Positions 14,404-23,183 are shown, counted from the stretch's first letter. The stretch: DNA of 64,000 nt from Scatosoma sp900555925 (GCA_959603585.1 CAUGYD010000001.1:124001-188000), one strand, 5' to 3'. The notes: generated from the sequence alone by a model not told the origin. A program made the numbers and translations.

Positions 14404-17022
14404 CTATCTTGCGGAAAAGGTAAACGCCCCGCCCGCGTAATCCACCGTCACCCGTTGGCCGTTTCCGACCCGTCCGAGCAAAATTTCTTCGGAAAGCCGA
14501 TCCTCGATTCTTCTTTGAATGGTGCGTTTGAGCGGCCGTGCGCCGTATTGGCTGTCGTAGCCTTCCCGAACCAGCTGTTCGAGGGCGGCATTCGTCACGG
14601 AGAGCACGATTCCCCGCTGTTCCAAGAGCCTTCTCGCCAGAGCATCGATAATCTTCGCGCCGATTTTAGCGGTATCCGCCTGAGAGAGCCTGTGGAATAC
14701 GATAATATCGTCCATGCGGTTGAGGAATTCCGGACGGAACCGCTCTTTGAGGGCCTTGACGATATTTTCCTTCATCTCCTCGTACTGTTTTTCGCTGTCC
14801 GCGCTCCTGCCCTTGTCGGCGGACAATTCTCCGCCGAATCCGTAAGAGACGGTACGTTCCGCCTCTGCGGCCCCCACGTTGGAAGTGAGGATGACGATGG
14901 CGTTTTTGAAGCTGACCGTGCGCCCCTTGTTGTCGGTGAGCCGTCCGTCGTCGAGAATCTGCAAAAGCAAATTAAAGACGTCGGGATGCGCCTTTTCGAT
15001 CTCGTCGAACAAAATGACGCAATAGGGCTTGGTGCGCACCTTGTCGGTGAGCTGTCCGGTCTGCATATCGTCGTAGCCGACGTATCCGGGCGGCGCGCCG
15101 ATGAGCTTGGAGACCGACTGTTTTTCCATATATTCGCTCATATCCAGCCGAATCATCTGATCTTCGGAGCCGAACATCGCCTCTGCGAGCGCCTTTGTGA
15201 GGTCGGTTTTTCCGACGCCCGTAGGTCCCACGAACACGAAGGAACCGATGGGGCGCGAGGGATCTTTGAGCCCCGCGCGGGCGCGCCGAATGGCCTTGGA
15301 TACAGCGGAGACCGCCTCGTTCTGTCCGACGATGCGGCGATGAAGCTCCTCTTCGAGGTGTATGAGCTTTTCGCCTTCCTCCTGCGTGATTTTGAGGAGG
15401 GGAATCCTCGTCCTCGAACTGACGATCGCGGCGACCTGCTCTTTGCCAAGCGCGAACCTGCCGTCGGCGCGGCGCTCCATGCTCTGCGCGCGGCGAATGG
15501 TTTCTATTTTGTTTTCCAACCTCTTTTTTTCGTTGAGCGCGGCGACGGCTTCGGTATATTCGCCGCGGGCGCGATGGAGCCGCTCTTCTTCGTCCTGTGC
15601 TTCCGCTTCCGCAAGAAGTTCCTTGATTTCGTCTCCGCCGTCCTCGGCCATGATTCTCGCGCGGGCGGCCGCCTCGTCGATGAGGTCGATGGCCTTGTCG
15701 GGCAGGAAACGATCGGTGATGTAGCGGGACGAGAGTTTTACGGCCGCTTCGATCGCCTCGTCGGTGATCTCTATGCCGTGGTGCTCCTCATATTTGGGGC
15801 GCAGACCTTTGAGAATGGCTATGGTGTCGGATTCGGAGGGCTCCTCCACGTATACGGGGGTGAAGCGCCGTTCGAGAGCGCTGTCCTTTTCGATATATTT
15901 TCGGTATTCCTCGACGGTGGTGGCGCCGATGACCTGTAAATCTCCCCGCGCGAGCATGGGTTTTAAGATATTCGCGGCGTCCATCGTATTGTCGGCGGAA
16001 CTGCCCGCGCCTACGATATTGTGAATCTCGTCGATAAAGAGAATAATATCGCCGTCCTTCATCACGACGTCGATGAGGTCTTTGAGACGCTCTTCAAAAT
16101 CCCCGCGGTACCGCGCCCCCGCCAGCATGCCCGGAATATCGACGGAAAACACCGTCTTGTTGAATAATTGTTCGGGCACCTCTCCGCCGACGATCATCTG
16201 AGAAAGTCCCTCCGCGATCGCGCTCTTTCCCACGCCCGGCTCCCCGATGAGGACGGGATTGTTCTTGGTTCGGCGGGAAAGGACCTGAACGACCTTTTCG
16301 ATTTCCTTCTTCCGCCCGATGACGGGATCTATTTTTCCGCGGCGGGCACGTTCGGTCATGTCTATGCCGTATTGAAGGAGCTTTTCCCTCGCCCCGTCGT
16401 TCTTTTTCGGAGCGGACTTTTTCTTTTCCGAGAAATTGTAATCCTTGATCTGCGTCTTTTCCTTGCGCGTTAAATCCTCGGAACGCGCCGAATCCTCCGC
16501 GCTTTCGCCCTCCGTCCCCTTCGGAGCAAACGTTCCGCCGCCCGCCGCGCCCTCGTTGTCGAAATCGTCGTATCCGAGCTCTTTGCGGTGCTTCTGTTCC
16601 CGAAGAATCTGCCCCGTTTTTTCCTTCATTTCTTCGATGTCCGCACCCAGACGCTTCAAAATTTTCACGGCGTAACAGCTTTCGCTTTCGAGGACGGACA
16701 AAAGGAGATGCGCGGTTCCCGCCAAAGTACCCGTCGTCGCCGCGAATTTAATGGCGCGGTCGAACATCTGCTTGGTCCGCTGCGTAAATCCCGGCGTCGT
16801 CACCTTCGTGTCGATACAGCGAAAAAACACTTCCTGATATTCTGACTTCGTGATCCCTTCTCCCGCTAAAATCCCGTACGCCGAACAGGAAGGCAGGCTT
16901 AAAAAACCGTATATGACGTGTTCGCTGCCCACGTATACGGCGCCGTGCTCTATCGTCACCTGATTGGCGATTTCCAGCGCTTTTTTCAGATTTCCCGAAA
17001 ATCTCGACAAATAATACTCCAT
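14404..17022 (-). CDS. clpC: AAA+ unfoldase ClpC
   Basis: ClpC unfolds substrates, including arginine-phosphorylated proteins marked by McsB, and feeds them to ClpP. 872 residues. Two Clp-N repeats lie at about 1-140, D1 Walker A GEPGVGKS at 260-267, the UVR-type coiled-coil middle domain at about 462-510, and D2 Walker A GPTGVGKT at 599-606 with downstream sensor motifs. The N-domain to D1 linker (about 142-215) is long, charged and low complexity compared with Bacillus ClpC. It is downstream of mcsB across a 170-bp gap with a small hairpin. Confidence 0.96.
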   Translation of the reverse strand: MEYYLSRFSGNLKKALEIANQVTIEHGAVYVGSEHVIYGFLSLPSCSAYGILAGEGITKSEYQEVFFRCIDTKVTTPGFTQRTKQMFDRAIKFAATTGTLAGTAHLLLSVLESESCYAVKILKRLGADIEEMKEKTGQILREQKHRKELGYDDFDNEGAAGGGTFAPKGTEGESAEDSARSEDLTRKEKTQIKDYNFSEKKKSAPKKNDGAREKLLQYGIDMTERARRGKIDPVIGRKKEIEKVVQVLSRRTKNNPVLIGEPGVGKSAIAEGLSQMIVGGEVPEQLFNKTVFSVDIPGMLAGARYRGDFEERLKDLIDVVMKDGDIILFIDEIHNIVGAGSSADNTMDAANILKPMLARGDLQVIGATTVEEYRKYIEKDSALERRFTPVYVEEPSESDTIAILKGLRPKYEEHHGIEITDEAIEAAVKLSSRYITDRFLPDKAIDLIDEAAARARIMAEDGGDEIKELLAEAEAQDEEERLHRARGEYTEAVAALNEKKRLENKIETIRRAQSMERRADGRFALGKEQVAAIVSSRTRIPLLKITQEEGEKLIHLEEELHRRIVGQNEAVSAVSKAIRRARAGLKDPSRPIGSFVFVGPTGVGKTDLTKALAEAMFGSEDQMIRLDMSEYMEKQSVSKLIGAPPGYVGYDDMQTGQLTDKVRTKPYCVILFDEIEKAHPDVFNLLLQILDDGRLTDNKGRTVSFKNAIVILTSNVGAAEAERTVSYGFGGELSADKGRSADSEKQYEEMKENIVKALKERFRPEFLNRMDDIIVFHRLSQADTAKIGAKIIDALARRLLEQRGIVLSVTNAALEQLVREGYDSQYGARPLKRTIQRRIEDRLSEEILLGRVGNGQRVTVDYAGGAFTFSAR

Positions 17023-17046
17023 CTCCCGTTCCTCGCCTGCTTCGTT

Positions 17047-17065
17047 CGGAAAGTCATTCTTTCCG
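17047..17065 (-). other. Small perfect hairpin in the mcsB-clpC gap
   Basis: CGGAAAG-TCATT-CTTTCCG (plus-strand sense) forms a 7-bp stem 25-43 bases before the clpC start. There is no T-run, so it is not a terminator. It could be an RNA processing or stability element. A lone TATAAT at 17075-17080 (minus) lacks a -35. Confidence 0.4.
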
Positions 17066-17192
17066 TATCATACCATTATATGCCTGCACCGTCTCCGCCG
17101 TCCCTTCCGACGAATCCGTTTTCTTTCGTTTCGTTCCGTTCCGCAAAAAGGCGAAATCCCTTTTCGGCAGCTCTTTTGTATGTTCTTCCCTT

Positions 17193-18236
17193 TTACGAAC
17201 CGGAAACGTCCTTTCTCTCGACCAGTCCCGGCAGTACCTTATGCACGATTTCCGCGCGGACGAGGTCGCATTCTCTCTCGTCCTTCGCGTCGGGGCAATT
17301 TCCCATCTTGAAGGAGACGGGACGCATATTTGCGACGAAATCATTGAGCCCCACCATATCGGAAGCCTTGAAGAAGCCCAGAGCCACGCCCAGCTTTACC
17401 TTCACCATGCCGTCCGCGAGCTCCTTTACGGGCAAAACGGCACAGTTCGTCAAAGTTCCGTAAGCTCTCAGACAGACGTCGCGGTATCCGATTTCATCCT
17501 CTTCGAGCATCCGTTCCCTCGCGCGCAGTTCCAGCTCTGCGAGATTGAGCGTGACCTCGTCCATGTGGGAGAGAATATCCGCTTCGGAGAAACCGAGCGT
17601 GCGCTCGTTGCTGATCTGATAGGAATAGCCCTCTGCGGCCGTGCCCTCACCGAATACTCCCCGCACGGTGAGGCCGTTGACCTTCAAAGACGGGAGCAAT
17701 TCTTCCAGTTTTTTGTATTTTGCAAGACCGGGCAGGAACATCATCACGGAAGCGCGCATGCCCGTGCCGAGATTGCTGGGGCAGGCCGTCAGATAGCCGA
17801 GTTTTTCGTCGTAAGCGAAGCTGACGGAGCGGGCCAGCCCGTCGTCGATGCCGCTGATGCGTTCGTAAGCCTTATAGAGGTCGAACCCTTTGAGGATATA
17901 TTGTTCGCGGAGGTGATCCTCCTCGTTGACCATGACGGAAACTTCCTTGTCGGAAGAGATAAACGCGGCGGAAATGTCTTTTCTTCGGATGAGGTCGGGG
18001 CTTATGAGGTGTTTTTCCTGTAATAAGGTAGCCTCTTCCGCGCCAATTTTTCCGATGTCATATTCCGTGAAATCGTCCAGCCGATTGAGCTCGTAGCCGA
18101 CGGTGCGAATGACTTCTTTTGCCTCCTGAACGGTCATTTTGCCGGGGAAGGGATAGGAGTAGAGATTCCGCGCCAGACGGACGCGGGTAGAAGTGACCAC
18201 CGTTTCGATGAACGAGGCGGAATCCATTTCAGTCAT
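17193..18236 (-). CDS. mcsB: Protein-arginine kinase McsB
   Basis: McsB phosphorylates arginine side chains, creating degradation tags for ClpCP. 347 residues with the phosphagen-kinase catalytic fold: STRVRLARNL (16-25, nucleotide-binding arginines), the EEDHLR loop, CPSNLGTGMRASV (about 152-164, conserved Cys and Arg), and a late RTLGFSE/RERMLEEDEIG region. Its start overlaps the mcsA stop by 8 bases. A second ATG 3 codons in is an alternative start. Confidence 0.95.
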   Translation of the reverse strand: MTEMDSASFIETVVTSTRVRLARNLYSYPFPGKMTVQEAKEVIRTVGYELNRLDDFTEYDIGKIGAEEATLLQEKHLISPDLIRRKDISAAFISSDKEVSVMVNEEDHLREQYILKGFDLYKAYERISGIDDGLARSVSFAYDEKLGYLTACPSNLGTGMRASVMMFLPGLAKYKKLEELLPSLKVNGLTVRGVFGEGTAAEGYSYQISNERTLGFSEADILSHMDEVTLNLAELELRARERMLEEDEIGYRDVCLRAYGTLTNCAVLPVKELADGMVKVKLGVALGFFKASDMVGLNDFVANMRPVSFKMGNCPDAKDERECDLVRAEIVHKVLPGLVERKDVSGS

Positions 18237-18705
18237 CGTTCTCCCCTCCGTATAATTTTTTATTGAGCGCTTTGAGTTCTTCGGCGCAGATTTTTGCGGG
18301 AGCGAAATTTTTGTCCTTGATAAATTCCTCTACCCGTTTTTTTAAGGTGTTGCGCCTGCGGATGAGTTCTTCCCTGTCCCCGGAATTTTTCGGTTTCTTC
18401 CCGCAATGAATTTCGTTGCCCTGCATGCGGATCACGACGGGGATCACCGTCCTCGCGAGCGATTGATAGCACTGCGCGCACCCCACCAGCCCGCGGGTGC
18501 GAAAATCCTCTTCCGAGGTTCCGCAGTAGGGGCACATGGCAATCTGCCTCGCCTTTTCCCGATGGGCGGCGGAGGGATCTATATCGATAGAAATAAACAG
18601 ACGGTGATAACAGTCCAGACAATAATACTCCGTCTGACTCTTCCCGTCTGTAACTTTCTCATACGTCTTCGTGGCCTGATTTTTTTTACAATGACAGCAC
18701 AACAT
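18229..18705 (-). CDS. mcsA: McsA, zinc-binding activator of McsB
   Basis: 158 residues. Four CxxC knuckles (CCHCKK, YYCLDC, CPYCGT, CAQCYQ) form two zinc sites, and a C-terminal UVR-like helical hairpin (about 112-152, RRRNTLKKRVEEFIKDKNF) follows. This is the standard McsA plan. It activates McsB kinase and couples to ClpC. Only a weak AAGG precedes the ATG. The gene begins 50 bp after an XRE membrane protein gene rather than after ctsR. Confidence 0.93.
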   Translation of the reverse strand: MLCCHCKKNQATKTYEKVTDGKSQTEYYCLDCYHRLFISIDIDPSAAHREKARQIAMCPYCGTSEEDFRTRGLVGCAQCYQSLARTVIPVVIRMQGNEIHCGKKPKNSGDREELIRRRNTLKKRVEEFIKDKNFAPAKICAEELKALNKKLYGGENDD

Positions 18706-18755
18706 GGTTGCCTTTTCCTTATTTTCCCGGTATTTCTCCTTACTGTGTCTCGGTT

Positions 18756-19436
18756 TTATGCTTTCGGGGCTCCCTTCGTTCCCGACTCCTTATCTTTCTT
18801 TGCCCCGTTTTTCCCTTTGAACGGCGACCAACGGAAGAAGCACCACAAGGTTTCCAGCGCCTGCAAAGGTACGCCGAGCAGGAAAATCAGCCAAAGCCTC
18901 CCGTAATCGTCGTTGCCGAGATGAGCCATAATAATGCGGGAAGTGGTATATACGCAGGCGAGGACCGTCCAGATGAGGACGGACACCGCCACGAAGTTTG
19001 TAATTTTATATTTCCAGACGCTCGAAAGGACGGTAATGACGATAGCGTTGATGGGAACGGCGTACAAAAACGCCAGCCACCATTCTCCCTTGCCGGGAAG
19101 AATGAGATTCAGAAGCACGAAGACAGAGGTGGCCACCAGCCAGACGATGCCGCTGGAAAGGAGCATCACCAAAAGTCTCCGCCATTTGGACATTTTTTTA
19201 GGGGGGAGTACGGAGGATTTTTCGCCCACGAGATCATTGACGGTAATCCCGTACAGATCGGCCAGTTTCAAAAGGATATAAATATCCGGCACCCCGTTTC
19301 CCGATTCCCACTTCGAAACGGACTTATCGGAATAATTAATCTTCTGTGCAAGCTCAGCCTGAGTGAGATTCGCCGCCTTTCTGTAATATATCAAATTTTT
19401 GGCAATCCGCTGATTGGTCGTTTCCAAGTTTTCCAT
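18756..19436 (-). CDS. XRE-family regulator fused to a multi-pass membrane domain
   Basis: 226 residues from MENLETTNQRIAKN. An N-terminal HTH_3 domain (about 7-62; LTQAELAQKI, SDKSVSKWESG, DIYILLKLADLYG) is followed by about five hydrophobic segments (76-101, 107-128, 133-154, 158-172, 178-196) and a charged tail. This is a one-component membrane-tethered regulator. It occupies the position of ctsR at the head of mcsA-mcsB-clpC and may be co-transcribed with them. The ATG at 19436 lies 6 bases past a TATCAT box and has no SD; the longer frame from 19481 begins upstream of the promoter's transcription start and is rejected. Confidence 0.85.
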   Translation of the reverse strand: MENLETTNQRIAKNLIYYRKAANLTQAELAQKINYSDKSVSKWESGNGVPDIYILLKLADLYGITVNDLVGEKSSVLPPKKMSKWRRLLVMLLSSGIVWLVATSVFVLLNLILPGKGEWWLAFLYAVPINAIVITVLSSVWKYKITNFVAVSVLIWTVLACVYTTSRIIMAHLGNDDYGRLWLIFLLGVPLQALETLWCFFRWSPFKGKNGAKKDKESGTKGAPKA

Positions 19437-19442
19437 AACGCT

Positions 19443-19471
19443 ATGATAACATTTTTTTTTCGATTCGTCAA
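19443..19471 (-). promoter_or_regulatory. Promoter giving a leaderless XRE-membrane transcript
   Basis: TTGACG (19466-19471), 17 bp, TATCAT (19443-19448) on the minus strand. The start codon A is 7 bases downstream of the -10, at the expected +1. Confidence 0.75.
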
Positions 19472-19526
19472 GCAGGTACATGCTTTTTTGCGGAAAAAGC
19501 CGCTTTTTTATTGGTTTCTACCCACG

Positions 19527-19551
19527 GTAGAGTCCGCTTTATACACTCTAC
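19527..19551. promoter_or_regulatory. Inverted repeat between XRE gene and degV
   Basis: GTAGAGT (19527-19533) and ACTCTAC (19545-19551) form a perfect 7-bp dyad with an 11-base spacer. GGTAGA-like copies recur at about 19589 and 19611. It lies in the divergent region between the XRE-membrane gene and degV and could be an operator for either. Confidence 0.4.
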
Positions 19552-19635
19552 TTTACAATTGATGGAGATAGAATGTCGAAAAATGCGGTAGAAAGTCACA
19601 TATTTTACAGTAGAACGATTTTACTTTTGAATAGG

Positions 19636-19664
19636 TTGAAATTTGTCAATACTCAATATACAAT
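19636..19664 (+). promoter_or_regulatory. degV promoter
   Basis: TTGAAA (19636-19641), 17 bp, TACAAT (19659-19664), about 45 bases before the degV start. Confidence 0.65.
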
Positions 19665-19716
19665 AAACATACGATGAAAAGAGAGGTCTAATTTAAGTTT
19701 AAGGAGTTTAGGATTT

Positions 19717-20592
19717 ATGGAAAGAAATTTTGACATCATCACGGATTCGTGCTGCGGAATGCCGCAGGAATTTACGGAAGCCAACGAGATTGCCGTACTT
19801 CCTTTGGGCTATACGGTAGACGGAAAGACATACGGAGGCGCGGAGAATGAAACGCTCCCCTTAAAGGAGCTTTACGCCCGCCTGCGTGCGGGGAGCGACT
19901 GCCATACGTTTCAGGTAACGGCCGAGCAGGCCCGTCCGCAGATAGAGAAATCTTTCAAAAAGGGGCGCGACGTCCTCATTGTCGCATTTTCTTCCGCCCT
20001 TTCGGGAACGGCGTCCTCGTTTACCGTCGCGGCGAACGAACTCACCGAGCTCTATCCCGACCGAAAGGCCTATGTGCTGGATTCCCTCAGCGGTTCGATG
20101 GGTCAGGGAATGCTGATCGAATATCTCATCGAGAAAGCGGAAGCGGGAGCGACGTTCGAAGAGGTATGCGCTTACGGAGAAAAGCTCAAACGCCGTATCC
20201 AGCACCTTTTCACGGTAGACGATCTGGAATTTTTGAGAAAGGGCGGCCGGATTTCGGGCGCGGTGGCGGTCGTGGGGAAGCTGCTTAAAATAAAGCCCCT
20301 GCTGCACGCGACGCCTAAGGGAACGCTTGCGCCCATCGCAAAAATCGTCGGCCGCAAGCGCTCTTTGGAAGCGCTCGCCGACGAAGCGAAAAAGCGCGCC
20401 GAGCTCTCCCCCGAAGATCCTATTTTTATCGCGCACGGGGACTGCGAGGAGGAAGCGCTTCGGCTTCAAGCGCTTTTGGAAGAACGTCTGGGGAAGCGCC
20501 GTTTTCTCATCAATTATATGGATCCGGTCATGGGTACGCACGGAGGACCGGGCATCATCGCTGTGTTCTTCAAGGGAAAGATACGCGAATAA
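19717..20592 (+). CDS. DegV family protein (fatty-acid binding)
   Basis: DegV proteins bind fatty acids; the related FakB proteins present them to the FakA kinase. 291 residues. The N-terminal ITDSCCGMPQEF (7-18), SSALSGTASS (about 90-99), SMGQGM, and the lipid-contact RKGGRISG near 170 are typical; the C-terminal HGDCEEEALRL and MGTHGGPG complete the fold. No fakA is visible in the window. TAAGGAG precedes the ATG by 11 bases. A second DegV is at 23184-24083. Confidence 0.92.
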   Translation: MERNFDIITDSCCGMPQEFTEANEIAVLPLGYTVDGKTYGGAENETLPLKELYARLRAGSDCHTFQVTAEQARPQIEKSFKKGRDVLIVAFSSALSGTASSFTVAANELTELYPDRKAYVLDSLSGSMGQGMLIEYLIEKAEAGATFEEVCAYGEKLKRRIQHLFTVDDLEFLRKGGRISGAVAVVGKLLKIKPLLHATPKGTLAPIAKIVGRKRSLEALADEAKKRAELSPEDPIFIAHGDCEEEALRLQALLEERLGKRRFLINYMDPVMGTHGGPGIIAVFFKGKIRE

Positions 20593-20687
20593 GCCGTCTC
20601 AACTTTTATACCCCCTGTCGTTACTATTCTCGTCCCTAATATAAAATTCCCCCTAAATATAAAAAATTTAAGATAAGGAGAACGTTT

Positions 20688-20981
20688 ATGGAAACAAATT
20701 TCAGAATTTTCAAAGACAACGCGGCGGAAGCCGAATTGGAAGGCGCACTCGGAGCGGGAAGCGATCTCGTCATTGTAGGTTCCCCTTCCGAATATTTTGA
20801 AGGGAGAACGGCGCAAAAAGCGATACATCTCATGAAAAAGTATCCCGAAAGGAAGATCTTCGTCACGGATCCGGTTTCCTCCGACTGCTTGCAGAAGGTT
20901 TTGGAAAAGGCGAATTCGGGCGCGAACCTCTTTGACACTTATGTATACGCGGAAAACCTTTCGGAAGCGCTCCGCGCCTGA
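20688..20981 (+). CDS. Hypothetical 97-residue protein downstream of degV
   Basis: I do not recognise this family. The sequence alternates predicted helices and strands (ELEGALGAGSDLVIVGSPSE, RKIFVTDPVSSDCLQKVLEK), suggesting a small alpha/beta domain. AAGGAG lies 7-8 bases before the ATG. It follows degV by 95 bp in the same direction and is followed by a strong terminator, so it may share a transcript with degV. Confidence 0.7.
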   Translation: METNFRIFKDNAAEAELEGALGAGSDLVIVGSPSEYFEGRTAQKAIHLMKKYPERKIFVTDPVSSDCLQKVLEKANSGANLFDTYVYAENLSEALRA

Positions 20982-21013
20982 ACTTTATTTTGCTCACACT
21001 TCACCATAATCCT

Positions 21014-21050
21014 AAAAAAGCGGCCCGCCGTTCCTCGGCGGACCGCTTTT
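21014..21050. terminator. Bidirectional terminator
   Basis: AAAAGCGG..CGCCG and CGGCG..CCGCTTTT arms around TTCCT, with T-runs on both sides (TTTT on plus, TTTTTT on minus). It lies between the convergent genes ending at 20981 and 21068. Confidence 0.85.
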
Positions 21051-21067
21051 GCTCGATCAAAAAATTT

Positions 21068-21511
21068 TTATAAAATGTCAAGGACGACCGCCCTGCCTTT
21101 TTTGGCGTCATATCCCGCCTTCACCGTCTTACCCGAATAATCGTCCAGCTTGTTGGGGCCGCCTAAAAATCCCCAAGCGGAGGTAAATACGGCAAACGTT
21201 CTGACCGTTCTTTCCCCTCCTTCTATCGTCATTTTGATTTCAAATTCGAGAGTCGTCGGTCCCCACCGTGTATACGTTCTTTCCAGAATAACGTCCTGAA
21301 TATTCGTCAATTCGACACGGGAGAAATACCGATAGCGGATTCCCCAGTAAATCATAAACGGTATCACCAACGCAAAAAAGGCTCCCGCCGCCCAATCGAG
21401 CCCGTTGCTCCCCATCAAAACGAGCAAAAGGGTCAAAAGGAACATGATCACTGCAAAAATCCCGAATATAGTAAGGTAATAACGATAATATCTCGTCGCC
21501 GTATTTTTCAT
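21068..21511 (-). CDS. Membrane protein of unknown function
   Basis: 147 codons from MKNTATRYYRYY at 21511, chosen for the GAGGG 5 bases upstream; a longer frame to 21553 lacks an SD. Two transmembrane helices (about 13-36 and 42-61) are followed by a soluble beta-rich domain of about 80 residues (RYFSRVELTNIQDVILER, ERTVRTFAVF). This resembles PH/DUF-type domains tethered to the membrane, but no family is assigned. It follows proS by 52 bp and may be co-transcribed with it. Confidence 0.75.
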   Translation of the reverse strand: MKNTATRYYRYYLTIFGIFAVIMFLLTLLLVLMGSNGLDWAAGAFFALVIPFMIYWGIRYRYFSRVELTNIQDVILERTYTRWGPTTLEFEIKMTIEGGERTVRTFAVFTSAWGFLGGPNKLDDYSGKTVKAGYDAKKGRAVVLDIL

Positions 21512-21563
21512 TTTTTCCCTCACAAAAGTACGGTTTCCCGCCCGATCTTTCAAATTCTTCCGC

Positions 21564-22994
21564 TCAATAGGCGCGGGCGTAAATAATCATGTGTTTTGCC
21601 TTTTTGCCGCAGACGGCGCAGGTTTCGGCGGTTTCACCCTCTGCGTAGACGCGGGCGCTCGCGGCGGTCTTTTCCTTGATTTTATCCTCGCAATCGCGGC
21701 AGCCGCACCAGCCCGCCTTGACGAAGTTTCCGTTTTCCACGCCCGCAAGAATTTCGTCCATGTCCTTCGCATACACGATTCGGCCGTCGCGGCGTTTTCT
21801 GGCCGCTTCCAGCATGTTCTTCTGTACGGTTTGAAGCAGAGCGCGAATCCCGTCCGCGGCCCCGCTCAAAGCCATCTCCGACTTTTCGAGGGTATCCCGA
21901 CGCGCGCAGAGAATTTTTCCCGCTTCGAGGTCTCTGGGGCCGAGTTCGATACGCACGGGAACGCCCTTCATCTCCCATTCGTTGAATTTCCAGCCGGGGC
22001 TGTTTTCGCTGTCGTCGAGCTTGACGCGCACGCCCGCTTGTTCGAGCTCGTCCCGAAGTTTTGCACAGGCTTCTGAAACGCCCGCCTTTTTCGCGGCAAT
22101 CGGCACGATGACGCACTGTACGGGCGCGACGACGGGCGGAAGCACCAACCCGCGGCTGTCTCCGTGCGTCATGATAATCGCGCCGATAAGGCGCGTGGAA
22201 ACGCCCCAGGACGTAGTATACGCCGTCTTGTGCGTCCCGTCCTTATCGAGGAACTGAATATCGAAGGCAGAGGCGAAATTCTGCCCGAGATAGTGGCTGG
22301 TGCCTGCCTGTAAGCTCTTGCCGTCGTGCATCATCGCTTCCATGCCGTAGGTGGCCACGGCGCCGGCGAATTTTTCCTTTTCCGTCTTTTTGCCGGTGAT
22401 GACGGGAATGGCGAGGCAATTTTCGGCAAATTCTTTATAAATTTCCAGCATTTTCTGAGTTTCTTCTTCGGCTTCCTCTGCGGTGGCGTGAACGGTATGT
22501 CCCTCCTGCCAGAGGAATTCGCTCGTGCGGAGAAAAGGCCGAGTGGTCTTTTCCCAGCGCATGACGTTGCACCACTGATTGATTTTGAGGGGCAGATCGC
22601 GGTAAGATTGTATCCATTTGGAGTACATGGTACCGATAATCGTCTCGGAAGTAGGTCTTATAGCGAGCGGCTCCGCGAGCTGTTCTCCCCCGGCGACGGT
22701 AACGACGGCGATTTCGGGCGCAAAGCCCTCCACGTGCTCAGCTTCCTTTGTAAAGAAGCTCATGGGGATGAGGAGCGGGAAATAAGCGTTTTCCACACCC
22801 TGCGCCTTAAAGCGTTTATCCATTTCTTTCTGAATGTTTTCCCAAATGGCATAGCCGTAAGGCCTTATGACCATCGTGCCTTTAACGGGGCCGTAATCGA
22901 CGAGCTTTGTCTTTAACACGACGTCGGTATACCACTGAGGGAAATCGGCGTCGATATCTGCGATTTGTTCGACGAATTGATTCTCTTTTGCCAT
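21564..22994 (-). CDS. proS: Prolyl-tRNA synthetase, archaeal/eukaryotic type
   Basis: 476 residues. Class II motifs are visible: motif 2 around QWCNVMRWEKTTRPFLRTSEFLWQEGH (in parts) and motif 3 around TSWGVSTRLIGAIIMTHGD. The anticodon-binding domain (about 290-400) and the C-terminal zinc domain (CGCRDCEDK with CAVCGKK) define the ProS type 3 class. This class lacks the INS editing domain of the bacterial long form, and 476 residues fit that. Expressed from a promoter embedded in an inverted repeat (23026-23071). The leader is about 25-30 bases, too short for a T-box. Confidence 0.96.
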   Translation of the reverse strand: MAKENQFVEQIADIDADFPQWYTDVVLKTKLVDYGPVKGTMVIRPYGYAIWENIQKEMDKRFKAQGVENAYFPLLIPMSFFTKEAEHVEGFAPEIAVVTVAGGEQLAEPLAIRPTSETIIGTMYSKWIQSYRDLPLKINQWCNVMRWEKTTRPFLRTSEFLWQEGHTVHATAEEAEEETQKMLEIYKEFAENCLAIPVITGKKTEKEKFAGAVATYGMEAMMHDGKSLQAGTSHYLGQNFASAFDIQFLDKDGTHKTAYTTSWGVSTRLIGAIIMTHGDSRGLVLPPVVAPVQCVIVPIAAKKAGVSEACAKLRDELEQAGVRVKLDDSENSPGWKFNEWEMKGVPVRIELGPRDLEAGKILCARRDTLEKSEMALSGAADGIRALLQTVQKNMLEAARKRRDGRIVYAKDMDEILAGVENGNFVKAGWCGCRDCEDKIKEKTAASARVYAEGETAETCAVCGKKAKHMIIYARAY

Positions 22995-23025
22995 AAATAA
23001 ACCTCGGAAACAATTATTTTATTCA

Positions 23026-23054
23026 TTATACAGCAAACGCGCGCAATTTTCAAT
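23026..23054 (-). promoter_or_regulatory. proS promoter inside an inverted repeat
   Basis: TTGAAA (23049-23054), 17 bp, TATAAT (23026-23031). The -35 lies in the loop of a perfect 12-bp inverted repeat, AAACGCGCGCAA (23036-23047) with TTGCGCGCGTTT (23060-23071), and one arm fills the spacer. Confidence 0.75.
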
Positions 23055-23076
23055 CGTTTTGCGCGCGTTTTTTTAT
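23036..23076 (+). terminator. Hairpin with plus-strand T-run
   Basis: The 12-bp inverted repeat described with the proS promoter is followed by TTTTTTTATT on the plus strand, the format of an intrinsic terminator. No plus-strand gene lies upstream; on the minus strand the T-run is missing. It may block antisense transcription or simply be a binding site. Confidence 0.5.
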
Positions 23077-23123
23077 TATTTTCCGACGGAACGTAATTTC
23101 TTTTTCCGTTTTGTTTCCGCTCT

Positions 23124-23157
23124 GTTGCGGCCTCTGTTCCGTTGCGGCCTCTGTTCC
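23124..23157. repeat. 17-bp tandem duplication
   Basis: GTTGCGGCCTCTGTTCC occurs twice in direct succession (23124-23140, 23141-23157), in the gap between the second degV and proS. Confidence 0.8.
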
Positions 23158-23183
23158 TTCTCGGTTTCGTTTTTCCTTAGTGC

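Noticed and set aside
19437..19560. CtsR operator upstream of the mcsA operon
   Set aside because: The heptad direct repeat expected of CtsR sites is not present near the promoter.
22995..23060. T-box leader of proS
   Set aside because: The promoter lies only about 30 bases from the start, leaving no room for a T-box.
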